Positions 1 through 9,233 of a DNA stretch of 64,000 bases are shown piece after piece (the first letter of the stretch is position 1; every line of letters begins with the position of its first letter). The notes under the pieces are model-generated. The model did no database searches. It was not told where the DNA came from and worked only from the letters and a program-made list of their open reading frames with translations. Made by a program: the position numbers and the translations under genes. The stretch lies in contig JAAFIK010000013.1 in assembly GCA_013298665.1 (NCBI GenBank), forward strand, positions 1 through 64,000, read 5' to 3'. This DNA comes from Chitinophagales bacterium. Its GTDB lineage: Bacteria > Bacteroidota > Bacteroidia > Chitinophagales > Chitinophagaceae.

Positions 1-1066
1 ATGCATTACGATTGATACAATTAAGGTCGTCAAAAGCTACTTCCAGGCGTTTGATAAAAGCCTCTTCGCCCTTACGCAACCATACACGCGGGTCGTAGTA
101 TTTTTTATTGGGTTTATCGGCCCCGTCGGGGTTGCCAAGTTGCCCCTGCAGGTAACCTTCATTAGCTTTATAATATTCGCGTACACCATCCCAGAAACTC
201 CATTGCAGATCCGTATCAATATTCATTTTGATGGCACCATAGCTGATCGCTTCGCGGATCTGGTGCTGTGGCGAACCGCTGCCGCCATGAAATACAAAGA
301 ACACGGGTTTTGGACCTGTTTTCAGTTCGCGTTCAATATAATCCTGGCTGTTTTTTAATATCTCCGGCCGCAGTTCCACATTGCCTGGTTTATACACGCC
401 GTGCACATTGCCAAAGGCAGCGGCTACGGTAAACATATCCCCCACTTTACTCAGTTCAGTATAGGCATAGGCCACGTGTTGTGGTTGGGTATAAAGCTTA
501 TCGTTTTCCACATCACTATTGTCTACCCCATCTTCCTCGCCACCGGTTACACCGAGTTCAATTTCAATGGCCATACCCAGCGGTTTCATGCGTTTGTAAA
601 ACTCTACTGAAGTGGCAATATTTTCTTCGATGGGTTCTTCGCTGAGATCCAGCATATGCGAACTGTAAAGGGGTTGCCCTTTTTCTTTGAAGAACTGTTC
701 ACCGGCATCAATAAGTCCGCTTACCCAGGGCAGCCATTTTTTGGCCGCGTGGTCGGTATGCAGTACAACAGGCACACCGTAATATTTGGCTACGTTATGA
801 ATATGCAGGGCACCGGAAACACCACCGGCAATATTGCCCTGGTACTTGTCGTTGGGCATCCCCTTACCTGCTACAAACTGGGCTCCTCCATTGCTGAACT
901 GGATGATCACCGGCGAGTTGACTTTGGCGGCAGTTTCCAGAACTGCATTGATGGTATTGGTGCCAATGGTATTGACCGCGGGCAATGCGAAATTATTGTC
1001 TTTTGCATCCCGCAATAAAGCTTCTAATTCTTCGCCGAAAAGCACCCCGGGTTTGTATTTACGCAT
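1..1066 (-). CDS. fbaA: Class II fructose-bisphosphate aldolase (3' end cut by window edge)
   Basis: Cleaves fructose 1,6-bisphosphate to dihydroxyacetone phosphate and glyceraldehyde 3-phosphate in the cytoplasm (glycolysis and gluconeogenesis). The reverse-strand frame from the ATG at 1066 starts MRKYKPGVLFGEELEAL and stays open to the window edge, about 355 codons, which is near the full length of the FbaA-type family (about 355-360 residues), so only the last few codons should be missing. The Zn-binding stretch HTDHAAKKWLPW and the glycine-rich phosphate-binding segment VFHGGSGS identify class II enzymes. A good Bacteroidota promoter (TTG-N20-TATATTTG) lies 39 nt upstream. It is transcribed away from the flavoprotein gene at 1212-2759, with about 145 nt between them. 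Confidence 0.93.
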   Translation of the reverse strand, partial: MRKYKPGVLFGEELEALLRDAKDNNFALPAVNTIGTNTINAVLETAAKVNSPVIIQFSNGGAQFVAGKGMPNDKYQGNIAGGVSGALHIHNVAKYYGVPVVLHTDHAAKKWLPWVSGLIDAGEQFFKEKGQPLYSSHMLDLSEEPIEENIATSVEFYKRMKPLGMAIEIELGVTGGEEDGVDNSDVENDKLYTQPQHVAYAYTELSKVGDMFTVAAAFGNVHGVYKPGNVELRPEILKNSQDYIERELKTGPKPVFFVFHGGSGSPQHQIREAISYGAIKMNIDTDLQWSFWDGVREYYKANEGYLQGQLGNPDGADKPNKKYYDPRVWLRKGEEAFIKRLEVAFDDLNCINRNA

Positions 1067-1105
1067 AACTGATTGATTTTGGACATTTTTTACTTTAGTG
1101 GAAGG

Positions 1106-1136
1106 CAAATATACAGCATAATGGCAGATTATGCAA
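1106..1136 (-). promoter_or_regulatory. Promoter of fbaA (-33/-7)
   Basis: On the minus strand TTG (1136-1134) is followed by exactly 20 nt and then TATATTTG (1113-1106). This fits the Bacteroidota primary sigma consensus of TTG, 19-21 nt, TANNTTTG. It leaves a leader of about 35 nt before the ATG at 1066. Confidence 0.6.
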
Positions 1137-1211
1137 TCGGGGGGAACCGGGGGTTTTTCAAACTTTGATAAGGTTTTGTGCTGGTCATCGCCTGGTTATC
1201 GTATAAAACTG

Positions 1212-2759
1212 TCAGGCTTCATGGTATTCTTCTTCGGTATTGATGCTCCAGATAGCCGATTTATCGGTTATACCCTCACGGATATGTGTCACCACCTGCA
1301 TGGCCGTAAGCATCGAATGATCCTGGTTATTGTATTTGTGCATACCATTACGTCCCGCAAGGAAGAGGTTGGGAAAATGGTCAAGGTATTGCCGAACCTG
1401 GTCAAATTGTTCATACGCACCGATGTAGCTGGGATAGGTCTTCGGCACACGGATCACGGTGCCATCCAGCACATCACTGGTGGTAATGATACCAATCGCC
1501 GCCAGTTCCGCTGCCGCAAACGCCAGCATCTCCGCATCGGTCTTTGTCCACAATGCATCGCCCTCATTGCAGAAGTATTCCAGGCCAAGCCAGCAGGTAT
1601 CCGGATCGGCTACCATTGCCGGACTCCAGTTGTTGAATACCTGCAGACGCCCCAATTGCACACTGTTTTCCTGAATATAGATCCAGTTGTCTTTTACCGC
1701 TGTACCGTCCGGATTCCGGATCACCAGTTTTTTCACCAGTAAGCCTACCGTGATGAAGTCCCGGTAGGCAAGCGCATCGCTGATGGCTTTAATACCTGCC
1801 GGGGGCGGCACGGCGAATGCCTGTACCAGGTCTTTGACCGGCATCGTAGAAATAATATAGTCCGCCATATGGTTGGTCATTGCCCCTGTTGCCCGATCGG
1901 TGGTGGTTACCCCATGAACAATGCCCCCGCTGTTATCGATAGCCGTTACAGCCTGGCCATAATAAAACTGCCCGCCCTTAGCCCTGATCATGGCGGCGAC
2001 TTTCTCCCAGAGCTGCCCCGGCCCGAATTTGGGATAAAGGAATTTTTCGATGAGGCTGGTCTCTGTGGTTTGTTGCCCTACCTGCTGTTGCTTGTTTTTT
2101 TGGCTGAACAATGCGTGCCGGATCGTTTTGAACAACGACAGTCCTTTGATGCGTTGAGCACCCCATGCAGCGCTGATCTGGTGCGTGGGTACACCCCATA
2201 CTTTTTCGGTATAGTCTTTAAAGAAAGTACGGTAGAGTTCAGCACCAAAGCGGTTGATGAAAAAATCTTCGAGTGTCCGCTCCGGTTTTCGGGGGAATAG
2301 CTTTGCCCGGGTGTAGCTGCTGCCGATACGGATCAACCGGATCAGACCAAGGTTACGGATTGTTGCCATATTGAGCGACAGCGGGTATCCAAAAAACTTA
2401 CGGAGGAAATAGATACGGGAGAGGCGGTTGCGTACCAGCAGTACTTCATCAGCAGCAGTTGCAGCAGTGCCGGATGGGTTAACCGTGGTCTGCTGGTTAT
2501 GGTAACGGATGGTGAGTGGTTCATCCTGTGCTTCGATGGGCAGTACCTGCTGCCACCAATCCATTACCCGCTGGCTTTTGGAAAAAAAGCGGTGCCCGCC
2601 GATATCCATGCGGTTACCTTTATAGTTTACCGTTTGTGATAATCCGCCGGTGGCCATGGTGGCTTCAAGAATAATGGGCATAACATCCGTCTGCTGCAGC
2701 AGTTCGTATGCAGCGGTAAGTCCGGCAGGTCCGGCGCCAATGATGAGGGCTGTACGCAT
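1212..2759 (-). CDS. NAD(P)/FAD-dependent amine-oxidase-like oxidoreductase
   Basis: A flavoprotein of about 515 residues. The N-terminus [20 protein letters not shown] is the Rossmann dinucleotide-binding motif GxGxxG, followed by an acidic residue in the ILEA strand, as in FAD-binding amine oxidases, protoporphyrinogen oxidase-like proteins and UDP-galactopyranose mutase-like proteins. The segment [10 protein letters not shown] near residue 55 and a late [16 protein letters not shown] segment match the group often found with polysaccharide or glycolipid genes. I chose the ATG at 2759 because it starts the Rossmann strand directly and follows a TATATTTG box; an upstream start at 2810 would add 17 poorly fitting residues. 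The substrate is unknown and the neighbours do not suggest one. Confidence 0.75.
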   Translation of the reverse strand: MRTALIIGAGPAGLTAAYELLQQTDVMPIILEATMATGGLSQTVNYKGNRMDIGGHRFFSKSQRVMDWWQQVLPIEAQDEPLTIRYHNQQTTVNPSGTAATAADEVLLVRNRLSRIYFLRKFFGYPLSLNMATIRNLGLIRLIRIGSSYTRAKLFPRKPERTLEDFFINRFGAELYRTFFKDYTEKVWGVPTHQISAAWGAQRIKGLSLFKTIRHALFSQKNKQQQVGQQTTETSLIEKFLYPKFGPGQLWEKVAAMIRAKGGQFYYGQAVTAIDNSGGIVHGVTTTDRATGAMTNHMADYIISTMPVKDLVQAFAVPPPAGIKAISDALAYRDFITVGLLVKKLVIRNPDGTAVKDNWIYIQENSVQLGRLQVFNNWSPAMVADPDTCWLGLEYFCNEGDALWTKTDAEMLAFAAAELAAIGIITTSDVLDGTVIRVPKTYPSYIGAYEQFDQVRQYLDHFPNLFLAGRNGMHKYNNQDHSMLTAMQVVTHIREGITDKSAIWSINTEEEYHEA

Positions 2760-2766
2760 GAAGGCG

Positions 2767-2774
2767 CAAATATA
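2767..2774 (-). promoter_or_regulatory. -7 box TATATTTG before the flavoprotein gene
   Basis: TATATTTG on the minus strand ends 7 nt before the ATG at 2759. No TTG is seen at the expected 19-21 nt upstream. The mRNA would have almost no leader. Confidence 0.4.
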
Positions 2775-2836
2775 GGGCAATGTCGGAATAGTGTGGGATG
2801 CCCGGTACAACGGGAGAGTAAATCACGTACATATCC

Positions 2837-2868
2837 TTTGCTCCTCCCCTGCGAACTGCTTAACTTTG
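2837..2868 (+). promoter_or_regulatory. Promoter of mqnE (-33/-7)
   Basis: TTTG at 2837-2840, 20 nt, then a perfect TAACTTTG at 2861-2868, followed after 11 nt by the ATG at 2880. This is one of the two best consensus promoters in the window. Confidence 0.65.
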
Positions 2869-2879
2869 CAAAAAAATGC

Positions 2880-4019
2880 ATGGATAGTTTTATCGAAAAG
2901 GCTGCAGCACTTACAGCAGATCCCGTACTCAGCGCCATTGCCCGGAAAGTATATACGGGTGTACGCGTCAGCCCGGAAGAGGGGATACACTTGTTTGAGA
3001 AGGGCAGCCTGCCCTTTGTTGGTATGCTGGCTAATTATATCCGCGAGCAAAAGCATGGGGACAAAACCTATTTCAACCGCAACTTTCATATTGAGCCCAC
3101 CAATGTATGTGTATTTTCCTGCGCTTTCTGTGCCTATTCACGCCTGTATGCCAAACGCGAAGAGGGTTGGGAACTCAGCATAGACCGGATGGTGGACATT
3201 GTGAAAAGTTATGATGACAAGCCAATCACCGAAGTACATATTGTAGGGGGGGTACATCCCAAAATGGATATGGCCTACTTTATTGAGTTGATCCGGAAGA
3301 TAAAGGCTCACCGCCCGGGTCTGCATGTCAAGGCTTTCACAGCCGTAGAACTGGATTATATGTTCCGCAAGGCCAAGCTGAGTGTTGCTGAAGGGATGCA
3401 GCAGTTGAAGGATGCCGGTCTGGAAAGCCTGCCCGGTGGGGGTGCAGAAATTTTTCATCCCGACATCAGGGAAAAGATATGCGCAGACAAAGTAGATGCT
3501 GAGGGCTGGCTGAGGATTCACGAAACGGCACATCAACTGGGCATGCACAGCAACGCCACCATGCTTTATGGCCACATTGAAACATACGAACACCGCATCG
3601 ATCATATGGAGCGCCTGCGCCTGCTACAGGATAAAACAGGTGGCTTCAATACTTTCATACCGCTTAAGTTCAGGAATAAGGACAATGATATGAGTACCGT
3701 GCCCGAATCCACCATCGTGGAAGACATGCGGCTCTATGCCATTGCCAGGATTTATATGGACAATTTTCCTCACCTGAAAGCCTACTGGCCGATGCTGGGC
3801 AGACAGCAGGCACAGCTTACGCTTTCGTATGGGGTTAATGATATTGATGGCACTATTGATGACAGTACAAAGATTTACAGTATGGCGGGTAGCGAAGAAC
3901 AGACCCCTGCCATGAGCACAAGCGAGCTGGTGACGCTGATCAGGCAGGTAAAACGCAGACCCGTGGAAAGGGATACGCTGTATAATGAAATCAGGGATTA
4001 TTCGGCGGTGGATGTTTAG
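2880..4019 (+). CDS. mqnE: Aminofutalosine synthase MqnE (radical SAM)
   Basis: Radical SAM enzyme of the futalosine route to menaquinone. It joins the enolpyruvyl group of 3-[(1-carboxyvinyl)oxy]benzoate to adenosine to give aminofutalosine. The [4Fe-4S] motif CVFSCAFC (CX3CX2C, Cys 77, 81 and 84 from the chosen start) follows HIEPTN. EVHIVGGVHPKM, LPGGGAEIF and HSNATMLYGHIETYEH are typical of MqnE rather than MqnC. At 379 residues it is of normal length. The start at 2880 gives MDSFIEKAAAL and sits just after a perfect -7 box; the open frame extends 29 codons further upstream but would include the promoter. Other menaquinone genes are not in the window. Confidence 0.93.
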   Translation: MDSFIEKAAALTADPVLSAIARKVYTGVRVSPEEGIHLFEKGSLPFVGMLANYIREQKHGDKTYFNRNFHIEPTNVCVFSCAFCAYSRLYAKREEGWELSIDRMVDIVKSYDDKPITEVHIVGGVHPKMDMAYFIELIRKIKAHRPGLHVKAFTAVELDYMFRKAKLSVAEGMQQLKDAGLESLPGGGAEIFHPDIREKICADKVDAEGWLRIHETAHQLGMHSNATMLYGHIETYEHRIDHMERLRLLQDKTGGFNTFIPLKFRNKDNDMSTVPESTIVEDMRLYAIARIYMDNFPHLKAYWPMLGRQQAQLTLSYGVNDIDGTIDDSTKIYSMAGSEEQTPAMSTSELVTLIRQVKRRPVERDTLYNEIRDYSAVDV

Positions 4020-4021
4020 TA

Positions 4022-5473
4022 TCATTTCAACTGTCCCGCAGCCCAGTTAACGGCAACCAATGTTTTATAAAATTTAGCCTTCAGCTCAATCAGTTTCTGC
4101 TGTGCTTCAAGGGCTTTGTTTTCACGGCTGTTGAGCAGGAATAAGGTACTTTCTCCCGACCGGAAGCGGATGTCTTCCCCTCGCAGCAACGCTAAGTAAT
4201 TCCGGTACGCCTGTTCATATACCTGTGCCTGTGTGCGCAGCCCCGTAAGCTCATTGTAGTAGTACCGTACTTTGTTTTCGATTTCCAGTGTGGCCAGGCT
4301 TTGCTGCAATCCTGTTTCCTGTATTTTGAGTTTAGCCGTACGATAAGCCCCCCTGCCTTCACTGAAACGCAGGGGCAGGCCGATATCGATGCCAAACTTG
4401 TAGTTGTTTTCCCAAAGCGCGGCACCTGCACCTTTAAATACATTATAGCCTTTGTTGAGCAGGTTGGTTTTAAGGTTGATCATCGGCAAAAGACTTTGAA
4501 ACTTCAGCTTGCGTTCTACCTCAAGACTTTTCAGCTTAAAACCGTACACCGTCAGTTTAGGGTGTGTGAGTTTTGCTGCATAGAGCAATTCATCAAGCAA
4601 CCCCTGTTTTACCTGCTGCAGCGATTGTGCTGCCCAGGTGGTATCGGGCAGTACGGTTGGTGCCAACTGGTAGGGGGTGCCATTGGCCAGCCAGAGGTAG
4701 TTGGACAGTTCCACCCCTGCGTTGGTAAAATGCAAGAGGGCCTCTGACTGGAGGAATTGAAAATTCTGTAACTGTGCCAACGCTTCGATGGTATCAATCG
4801 CTGGCCGGTCGCCCTGCCGGAAACCGATCTTTACCAGTGCAAAGCGGTTGGTATTCACGGTAATGGCATTGCTGAGGATGCGGTAAACTTCGTAACTCGA
4901 TGCCCAGTTCCAATAGGCAGCATTGGCTTCATAGAGCAGGTCGTTGAGTATCTGCCGGCGCTCGGCAACTGATTGGTCGACGAGTAATCTTGCCTGCTGC
5001 AGTACGGCCCGCCGTTTATCCATCAGCAGGTTTTTGGCTAAGGGCACCGATACGCCAAGATAGCTGCTGGCACCGGCTGAAGACTCGGAGTTCAGAAAGG
5101 TGCCGGCGTTGTTTTCTGTACCCGCTTTTACTTCTATCCCATACCAGGTGGGGACTTTCAGTTCGGGGTTGGTATAACGGTAATAGTTTTTTCCATCAAA
5201 AGTTTTCTGGTCGCTGCTGATGTAAAAGGATGGATCAAAGCCTCCCCTTGCGCTGAGCCTTTCCGCTTTCGCCTTTGCCACGAGAATATCGGCTTGTTTA
5301 CAAACCGGGTGATAAGCCCTGACGATTCCGGTAAAGGTCTCTGCTGTCAACTGTACACGCGCAGCGGTATCCTGCGCCGTTACCTGTACTGCCGGCAACA
5401 GCGACAATAAACAAACCCCGATGGGTATAACACCTGCCCTGCTCAGCCTATTTATCATCTTTCTTATAATCAT
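4022..5473 (-). CDS. TolC-family outer membrane efflux protein
   Basis: Outer membrane channel of a type I export system. About 483 residues with a signal peptide (hydrophobic core GVCLLSLLPAVQVTA, cleavage before QD), then two long helical halves typical of TolC/OEP proteins; the C-terminal half has the pattern QKLIELKAKFYKTLVAVNWAAGQL. It is the last gene of an ABC - HlyD - TolC operon, and its start overlaps the end of the HlyD gene by 26 nt, which suggests translational coupling. The 3' end is 2 nt from the end of convergent mqnE, so the two genes must share a short termination zone. The exported substrate is unknown. Confidence 0.85.
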   Translation of the reverse strand: MIIRKMINRLSRAGVIPIGVCLLSLLPAVQVTAQDTAARVQLTAETFTGIVRAYHPVCKQADILVAKAKAERLSARGGFDPSFYISSDQKTFDGKNYYRYTNPELKVPTWYGIEVKAGTENNAGTFLNSESSAGASSYLGVSVPLAKNLLMDKRRAVLQQARLLVDQSVAERRQILNDLLYEANAAYWNWASSYEVYRILSNAITVNTNRFALVKIGFRQGDRPAIDTIEALAQLQNFQFLQSEALLHFTNAGVELSNYLWLANGTPYQLAPTVLPDTTWAAQSLQQVKQGLLDELLYAAKLTHPKLTVYGFKLKSLEVERKLKFQSLLPMINLKTNLLNKGYNVFKGAGAALWENNYKFGIDIGLPLRFSEGRGAYRTAKLKIQETGLQQSLATLEIENKVRYYYNELTGLRTQAQVYEQAYRNYLALLRGEDIRFRSGESTLFLLNSRENKALEAQQKLIELKAKFYKTLVAVNWAAGQLK

Positions 5474-6806
5474 TATCCTTTTCAGTCTTTACTTTGTAAT
5501 ACTCGGGGGGAAAACCATTGATGTTCCGCCAGAGTTCGTACCAGACGGGCACGTCTTTAAGTAGTGCCATCCCTTGTGCACCTGTGCCCATACGCAGCAA
5601 CGGTGGCCAGGGGCGGTCGGTCTTGTCTTCAGCCACCAGTACCCTGAACTTGCCATTTTCAGTGACTGAGTTTTCAACCACGGCCACTACGCCACTAAAA
5701 GTGCCATAGCTGGCAGCGGGCCATCCACTGAAGACGATAGCAGGAAACCCATCAAACATAAACCTTACTTTCTGTCCGGGGCTCAGCAATGGCAGATCCA
5801 CAGGCCGGATAAAAATCTCCACCGCGTAGTCCATCCTGTCGGGTACAATTTCTACAATCATATCCCCGTCCTTGAGGATTTCGCCGATACCGGCCTTTTT
5901 AGCCCGCACTACCTGCCCGTTCTGTGGTGCCAGTATATAATAAAGCTTACTGCGCAGGTCGTAGTTCATGTACTGGTTCTGCAGTTTGGAAACTTCTCCC
6001 TGTCCGCTGGCAATATTGCTCAGCGACTGGTACTTATCACCACTGGCTTTCGATATCTTTTCGTTATAATCCTGTATGGCGCCATTCATTTCCAATTGCA
6101 GGATACCCAACTCCTGTCTGGCATTGAGGTACTTGATTTCAGCAGAAGTTTTCTTGGCCATACTGTTCTGGTAAGCCTGGTTTCGCTGTTCCAATTGGGT
6201 AAGCGATACCAAACCACTGTCGTACATATTGCGCTGGCGGCGGTATTGTTCCGTAGCGATGGACAGGTCGTTGCGTGCGGCCAGCATCTCCATACTATCG
6301 CCCTGTACTTTCATGCGTTGCTGGCGCAGTTTGTTTTCGATCTGCGATATCTTGAGTTCTTTACCCTGTGAGAGCGCACTGATCTGCATATCGGCGGTAC
6401 CAGCCTTGCTTTTATAGCTTTCGATACTCATTTCCTTTGCCGTGAGTTGTTCCCGTGTGCGGTTGAGGAGGTTGGGGTCGAGGTAATCATCCTTGATCTC
6501 GGCCAGTTGCATGATGGTATCGCCTTTTTTTACATAATCACCTTCTTTGATATGCCATTTGACCACTTTGCCCGGGATGATGGTATTCAGTTCCTGCGGA
6601 CGCTGCTCCTGGCGCAGGGTGGTTACCGACCCGCGTGCACGGATATTTTGCGTCCAGGGCAGGAACAGCAGGGAAATGAGCAGGATAAGGATACCCATCA
6701 ACCAGTAGCGCACTTTACTTTTGCGGGTAATGCGATAGACGAGGTTGAAGGCACTGTTCGCATCCTTTCTAGCGAGGTCTTCGATACGAGTGTCTAAATA
6801 ATTCAT
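5448..6806 (-). CDS. HlyD-family membrane fusion protein
   Basis: Periplasmic adaptor that links an inner membrane ABC exporter to TolC. About 452 residues: cytoplasmic N-terminus, one membrane segment near residues 34-52 (YWLMGILILLISLLFL), a lipoyl-like half (PGKVVKWHIKEGDYVKKGD), a long coiled-coil hairpin from about 110 to 280 rich in Gln, Lys and Glu, then the second lipoyl half (ILAPQNGQVV) and a beta-barrel domain. The ATG overlaps the stop of the ABC gene by 4 nt (ATGA type) and the 3' end overlaps tolC by 26 nt, so the three genes form a tight operon. Confidence 0.88.
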   Translation of the reverse strand: MNYLDTRIEDLARKDANSAFNLVYRITRKSKVRYWLMGILILLISLLFLPWTQNIRARGSVTTLRQEQRPQELNTIIPGKVVKWHIKEGDYVKKGDTIMQLAEIKDDYLDPNLLNRTREQLTAKEMSIESYKSKAGTADMQISALSQGKELKISQIENKLRQQRMKVQGDSMEMLAARNDLSIATEQYRRQRNMYDSGLVSLTQLEQRNQAYQNSMAKKTSAEIKYLNARQELGILQLEMNGAIQDYNEKISKASGDKYQSLSNIASGQGEVSKLQNQYMNYDLRSKLYYILAPQNGQVVRAKKAGIGEILKDGDMIVEIVPDRMDYAVEIFIRPVDLPLLSPGQKVRFMFDGFPAIVFSGWPAASYGTFSGVVAVVENSVTENGKFRVLVAEDKTDRPWPPLLRMGTGAQGMALLKDVPVWYELWRNINGFPPEYYKVKTEKDNDYKKDDK

Positions 6807-8524
6807 ACAATACTATTTTTAATGTCTTCCCAGCGGCCAGCATTTTTTACCTGTCCCTGGTCGAGGTAAACGATATAATCGCAGCGGGAAGCAAAATGTT
6901 TGTCGTTGCTGGCACAGATCATGGTTTGCCCGTCAGTCTGGCTGATGAGGTACTCCATCACCTGTTCCCTGTTGGCCGTATCCAGTCCGGCAAAGGGGTC
7001 TTCCAGCAGCAATAGTCTGGGCTGGCTCACCAATGCGCGCAACAGTACTATTTTCTGTACCACTTTACTGGAAAGGCGTTTGCCTGTAGGATCAAGCTTG
7101 GTATCAAAGCCCTCAGGCAACTCGGCCAGGAAGGCTTTAAGACCAATTTTTTCCGCCAGTTCGAGGATATGCGGTAAGCTGTAATCGTTGCAGCCCATGG
7201 TAATATTTTCGAGTACCGTACCCTGGAATATATCCTGCTGGCTCAGCAGGATACCCGTTTCCCGGCGGAGCGATTGCTGCTCGTAGTTGGCAACCGGTAC
7301 ATCATTGATGAGGATGCTTCCGCTATAATTTGGGTAAGCCCCGCTCATGAGCCTGAGCAGGGTAGACTTGCCCCCACCGGCAGGCCCCAGTATGCAGACT
7401 TTTTGTCCCTGCGTTACCGAGAGCCGGATATTGTGCAGGAGATTGTGTTTGGGATCGTCATCATAGCCAAAAGTGACATCGTTGAGCACGATAGACAACC
7501 CCTGCCTCCCATCCTCCAACTGCATATGCCCGTTTCTGTCCACAGGTTTGTCGGTAATCTTACCCAGCTTCTCTACCGATGTCAGTACATCATATACATT
7601 GTCGAGATTAGTAATCAGTTTCTCTACCGAACCGATCACCGTAAGGATCACGATTTCGGCAGCGATAAACTGCCCGATATTGAGTTGCTGGTTCACGAGG
7701 AGGAAACTGCCAACAATAAGCATGGCCGCGGTGATCACTACTTTAAAAGCGATCAGGGTCCAGTACTGCGACAACAATATTTTAAAATGACTGGTACGTG
7801 CTTTCAGGTAACCGCTGACCAGATCGTCTGTCCGGTTGATGTTGAGGTTGGTATTCCTGGAAAATTTAAAGGACTTGATGACGCGGGCCAGTTCTTCCAG
7901 CCATGCCCCAACACCGTATTTATAGTCGCTTTCCTGAAGACTGGTTTCCATACCCTTTGAGGCTGTAATGCGCAGTACAATATAAACCAGCATAACAAGC
8001 GTCAGGCCAAAAAAGATAAATACCGGGTGGTAAAAGGAGAGCAGGATGAGTCCGAAAAAGATCTGTATGGTGGCAGCCGGGATATCGAGCAGCAGTTTGG
8101 ATATCCCTTTCTGGAGGGATACCGTATCAAAAAAACGGTTGACGAGTTCGGGCAGATAGTAGCTGTCCACCTGCTGGAGTTGCAAACGGGGGATGCGATC
8201 GGCAAATTCAAAAGAGTAACGTACAAATAGCTTTTGCTGCACTTTTTCAATCAGACGCATCTGGTTTACCTGGAGCATACCACCAAAGAATACCCCTGCC
8301 ACCACCAGAATGGTGAGTACTACCAGGGAAGTGCTGATGGTGCCACCCAGTACAAAACTGATGATCGACTGGATACCGAGGGGCAGGGAAAGCTGTATCA
8401 GCCCACTGAGGATGGCATAAAAGTAAACAGACGAAATTTCATTACGTTCCAGGCGCAGTACTTTTAAGATGCGCCGGATCGGGTTGGATACACGGGTATT
8501 GTTGGCGATATCTGCCATAGTCAT
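6803..8524 (-). CDS. ABC exporter (TM domain plus atypical ATPase) of a type I secretion-like operon
   Basis: Fused six-helix membrane domain and nucleotide-binding domain, first gene of the ABC - HlyD - TolC operon. No N-terminal C39 peptidase domain is present. Walker A (GPAGGGKST) and the Q-loop (LLSQQD) are intact. The signature motif expected as LSGGQ reads LSSKV, Walker B reads LLLLEDPF instead of ...DE, and the H-loop histidine is replaced in ICASNDKHF. Such departures may be normal for this Bacteroidota subfamily, but they predict weak or asymmetric hydrolysis. The start is uncertain: ATG at 8524 or 8518 gives MTMADIANN; the frame is open up to a TTG at 8569. The substrate is unknown; the small exported protein at 8799-9143 lies upstream on the same strand, about 270 nt away. 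Confidence 0.82.
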   Translation of the reverse strand: MTMADIANNTRVSNPIRRILKVLRLERNEISSVYFYAILSGLIQLSLPLGIQSIISFVLGGTISTSLVVLTILVVAGVFFGGMLQVNQMRLIEKVQQKLFVRYSFEFADRIPRLQLQQVDSYYLPELVNRFFDTVSLQKGISKLLLDIPAATIQIFFGLILLSFYHPVFIFFGLTLVMLVYIVLRITASKGMETSLQESDYKYGVGAWLEELARVIKSFKFSRNTNLNINRTDDLVSGYLKARTSHFKILLSQYWTLIAFKVVITAAMLIVGSFLLVNQQLNIGQFIAAEIVILTVIGSVEKLITNLDNVYDVLTSVEKLGKITDKPVDRNGHMQLEDGRQGLSIVLNDVTFGYDDDPKHNLLHNIRLSVTQGQKVCILGPAGGGKSTLLRLMSGAYPNYSGSILINDVPVANYEQQSLRRETGILLSQQDIFQGTVLENITMGCNDYSLPHILELAEKIGLKAFLAELPEGFDTKLDPTGKRLSSKVVQKIVLLRALVSQPRLLLLEDPFAGLDTANREQVMEYLISQTDGQTMICASNDKHFASRCDYIVYLDQGQVKNAGRWEDIKNSIV

Positions 8525-8798
8525 TTTTTTTATTGTCAAAGAGAGTTCATTTACCGGAGTCTGCAACAAATTTCTGATGGGGTTACCCTATGCACTATTG
8601 CATATGGCACCACCACTTCATCGCCACTATTGATCAATCCGGCATGGCCTTTCTGCTGTATAACACGCAACATACAAAACTGTTGCAAGATGTTGAGGCT
8701 TTTCAGTAAAAAAAATAAACAGGTGGGTTTTATGATTTTGTTAAGGATACTTTGACAGAAGCATGACAGACAGGGGGAAGAGTAATAGATAAAGATGA

Positions 8799-9143
8799 CT
8801 ATTCAGGTTTGGTTTTAATCATAAGGATGTATTTTATTCCGCTGAGCGAAGAGGCATCGCTGATTACCGTATAAGCAAGGATATTGTCTTTCCTGAGCTT
8901 AACATACTCAGGGGCATCAATCCGGTATATTTTATCGTTGATTACGGCAATGGTATTGGCTGCAGTGGACAGGGCTACAAAAAAGCTGTCCCGCTTATGC
9001 GGAGATCCGGGGGCTTTCTTTGAAACAGAATAATCATCCGCTGGCAATATTTTCGTCAGGGTATCTTTTTTCAATATTCCCGGCTGGCTGAACACTACGT
9101 ACTGGATGAGCAATAAACTGACCAGTGCTACTATACTTTTCAT
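8799..9143 (-). CDS. Small exported protein of unknown function
   Basis: 114 residues with a clear signal peptide (MKSIVALVSLLLIQYVVFS, cleavage near residues 19-20). The mature part ends in SSLSGIKYILMIKTKPE, preceded by a stretch about an NDKIYRID segment. The pattern loosely resembles the end of the TonB plug domain of SusC proteins (..GVILITTK), so it may be a solitary plug-like domain; that is only an impression. It lies upstream of the ABC/HlyD/TolC operon on the same strand with about 270 nt between, so co-regulation is possible but not shown. Confidence 0.6.
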   Translation of the reverse strand: MKSIVALVSLLLIQYVVFSQPGILKKDTLTKILPADDYSVSKKAPGSPHKRDSFFVALSTAANTIAVINDKIYRIDAPEYVKLRKDNILAYTVISDASSLSGIKYILMIKTKPE

Positions 9144-9233
9144 TATGGTTACTTGTTTAATTGTTTTAAATGGATAAAAAAAAATCCATCATCAGGAGAC
9201 TTTTTAATTGATCACCATACCCGTCACGCCTGC

